Translations under genes and position numbers: made by a program
Origin: Rhodococcus sp. IITR03
GTDB lineage: Bacteria > Actinomycetota > Actinomycetes > Mycobacteriales > Mycobacteriaceae
Reading direction: 5' to 3'
Length of the DNA: 8,215 nucleotides
Assembly: GCA_001017865.1 (NCBI GenBank)
Contig: LATQ01000420.1
Coordinates: forward strand, 1 to 8,215
Shown here: one piece after another, positions 7,138 to 8,215 of the stretch
Numbering within the stretch: position 1 is the first letter of the stretch
How the letters are laid out: each line of letters begins with the position of its first letter
The notes under the pieces: generated by a model
Seen by the model: only the letters and a program-made list of their open reading frames with translations
Database searches by the model: none
What the model was told of the DNA's origin: nothing

Positions 7138-7153
7138 TGTGTCCTAGAACACA
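7138..7153. promoter_or_regulatory. 16-bp near-palindrome, candidate operator of the cluster
   Basis: The plus strand reads TGTGTCCTAGAACACA. The two 8-base halves are reverse complements with one mismatch. It lies 14 bases before the assigned reductase start, at the head of the minus-strand cluster, where a dimeric repressor (TetR, GntR or MarR type) could act. No regulator gene is visible in the window, so the binding protein is unknown. Confidence 0.35.
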
Positions 7154-7159
7154 ATTAGA

Positions 7160-7191
7160 GCGCACCGAGTACACGTTACGCATTGGTGCAC
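7160..7191. promoter_or_regulatory. Spaced inverted repeat upstream of the cluster
   Basis: GCGCACC (7160-7166) and GGTGCAC (7185-7191) form an inverted repeat with one mismatch, separated by 18 bases. It lies just upstream of the 16-bp near-palindrome in the probable promoter region. It may be a second regulator half-site pair or chance in GC-rich DNA. Confidence 0.2.
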
Positions 7192-7422
7192 AGCCTAGGG
7201 TTGACCACCTCTATTGGTTTCGAGACCAACTTGAAGCATCCCGCAAGCGAGATGAGCCGAGCGCGACTGGCCCGGTGATCGGCGAGTCGTTGCACGCAGA
7301 GGCACGGCCTCGAGTTGATCACGGAATTGCTGAAGTCCCGCGATCACCCGAAACGCCGTGCCCCTGCTACCAGTCGGTCTCATCGAACCTCTGGGTCGAG
7401 TTCGCCGTGCAATTGGAAAGCG

Positions 7423-8145
7423 ATGCCGACCGAAGTTCGACCCGGCGCATCCGCGGGATGTCACCGCCGGCGGATCCCGGACCGAGTGGTGTTCGAACAC
7501 GTGCTCATTGCCCTCGTGCACGGCAGCGGATGCGAACGCAGCGCCACCACCGGCTGCTCCGATCGCGCCATCCGTCAGCCACTGATGGCATGGACCGCGA
7601 TGGGGATCGGTCTCGAAATGCTTCGCAGAGCTCTGGCTACGTACGACCGGATGCTCGGCCTCGACCTCGATCACCCGCCGGTCGACGGGTCGATCACCCA
7701 TCTCCGTGCCGCGGCTTCGGGTCGATCACCGGTCGATCGCAAGAAGCAGGGCACGAAGCGCTCGGTGGTGTGACGGCGCAAATATCCCGCTGACGCTGGT
7801 GTCGGCCAGCTCGAACGGCGCGATTCGCCGCTGCTGGAACCCACGATCCGGGCGTCCTGGACATGATCCGGCCACTGTCGCAACAGTGGCGTGCGCACTT
7901 CGATCGTGGTTACGACTCGACCAGGACGCGGAATTTGCTCAAGGAGTTGGACTGTGACCACGATATCGCACGCGCGGGGGGTGCCGGCCCGATCCAGGCG
8001 GGGAAACGTTGGGTCGTCGAGCGAGCGGACACATCTGTGAATGAAGGGCTTCGGCAAGCTTCGGCGGTGCACGACAAGTGTGCAGTGATCATCGACTTCT
8101 GCCTCACGCCGGCAGCTACGCTGACGGTTCCCTCACGCCTGCTTA
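7423..8145 (+). pseudogene. IS5-family transposase relic on the plus strand, frameshifted and truncated at the 3' end
   Basis: Pieces in three plus-strand frames assemble into an IS5-family transposase of a different subgroup from the flanking copies. RRRIPDRVVFEHVLIALVHG leads into the helix-turn-helix region (TGCSDRAIRQPLMAW), then LATYDRMLGLDLDHPPVDGS with the first catalytic Asp, then SGRSPVDRKKQGTKRSVV before a TGA at 7771-7773. Other frames give NIPLTLVSASSNG, DSPLLEPTIRAS, HFDRGYDSTRTRNLLKELD (second Asp) and PIQAGKRWVVERADTS (catalytic Glu). Near the end the frame alternates between MKGFGKLRRCTTSV and VIIDFCLTPAATLTV. The C-terminus is lost where the minus-strand IS5-type tip begins at 8146. 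The 5' limit is fuzzy because the N-terminal sequence is scrambled. Not functional as given. Confidence 0.8.
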
Positions 8146-8162
8146 GAGCATGTCTCATTCGG
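8146..8162 (+). repeat. Terminal inverted-repeat tip of the right IS5-type copy
   Basis: Read inward on the plus strand this is GAGCATGTCTCATTCGG, flanked outside by GCTTA. It resembles the tip at 551-567 and contains the complement of the stop codon of the minus-strand transposase (8155-8157), as is usual where the gene runs into the right-hand repeat. Confidence 0.55.
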
Positions 8163-8215
8163 AGAGTTTCTTGAAACAGGTCAGCGCGGCGGCGAGTTGC
8201 AGAAACCCGGCGAAG
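8155..8215 (-). CDS. IS5-family transposase, C-terminal end (partial)
   Basis: The minus strand encodes FAGFLQLAAALTCFKKLSE followed by TGA at 8155-8157; the rest is beyond the window. This matches the hydrophobic (F/L)xxFLxLAAAL.C(Y/F)K(R/K)L ending of IS5-family transposases related to the copy at the left edge. Because only non-overlapping parts of the two copies are visible, identity between them cannot be tested here. Confidence 0.7.
   Translation of the reverse strand, partial: FAGFLQLAAALTCFKKLSE

Larger units (their letters stand above)
7125..7422. other. Upstream region of the cluster and lead-in to the transposase relic
   Basis: No gene is convincing here. The half nearest 7125 should hold the promoter of the minus-strand cluster, but no clear -35/-10 pair stands out. 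It contains the two inverted repeats listed separately. The half nearest 7422 probably includes the upstream end and degraded start of the IS5-family relic; its terminal repeat was not recognised. Confidence 0.45.
8146..8215 (-). mobile_element. IS5-family insertion sequence, right copy (3' end only)
   Basis: Only the 3' end of this element is in the window; the body continues past 8215. It lies in the same orientation as the left copy (transposase on the minus strand). It interrupts the plus-strand IS5-family relic, whose reading frame is lost at this boundary. Confidence 0.65.

Noticed and set aside
7195..7701. Minus-strand open frame of 168 codons
   Set aside because: It is antisense to the IS5-family relic, whose plus-strand pieces carry clear DDE transposase motifs.
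1..8215. CRISPR array, prophage or defence system
   Set aside because: I saw no regularly spaced direct repeats, phage structural genes or recognisable defence genes. The accessory character comes from IS elements and the catabolic cluster.

Overview
The window looks like an accessory, mobile-element-bounded catabolic segment from a high-GC actinobacterium of the Rhodococcus/Gordonia/Mycolicibacterium type. This rests on GC-rich codon use, GTG/TTG starts, actinobacterial styles of IS5- and IS256-family transposase, and HsaA/HsaB-like monooxygenase components. The genus cannot be fixed from the sequence alone.

Layout. Positions 1-567 hold the 5' half of an IS5-family element (minus strand). 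Its tip sits inside a decayed IS256-family transposase (573-1267, minus). Positions 1268-1674 have no convincing gene, but contain a perfect 16-bp hairpin with a TTCG loop at 1552-1587. Positions 1675-7124 hold a six-gene minus-strand cluster. In transcription order it is: HpaC/HsaB-like flavin reductase, RibB-like protein, acyl-CoA-dehydrogenase-fold flavin monooxygenase (HsaA/DszC type), SnoaL/NTF2-like protein, PheA/MhpA-type FAD aromatic hydroxylase, and a YceI-like lipocalin-fold protein. Positions 7125-7330 hold the probable control region, with a 16-bp near-palindrome at 7138-7153. Positions about 7423-8145 hold a decayed plus-strand IS5-family transposase. At 8146 this is cut by the 3' end of another minus-strand IS5-type element that runs off the window.

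How the genes could work together (inference). The reductase supplies reduced flavin to the acyl-CoA-dehydrogenase-like oxygenase, which would hydroxylate an aromatic or polycyclic substrate. The single-component FAD hydroxylase would add a second hydroxyl. The SnoaL-like protein may handle or isomerise an intermediate, and the YceI-like protein may bind a hydrophobic ligand. No ring-cleavage enzyme, transporter or regulator is visible, so the substrate is not determined.

Integrity. Four of the six cluster genes are split by frame changes, and the seven detected changes all go in the same direction (most simply one missing base each). The reductase also has an amber codon at a probable tryptophan. 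Only the RibB-like and SnoaL-like genes read through. Either the island is decaying or the sequence carries single-base deletion errors. Every broken-gene call below depends on which is true. The RibB-like protein is whole but lacks two of the three catalytic motifs of its family.
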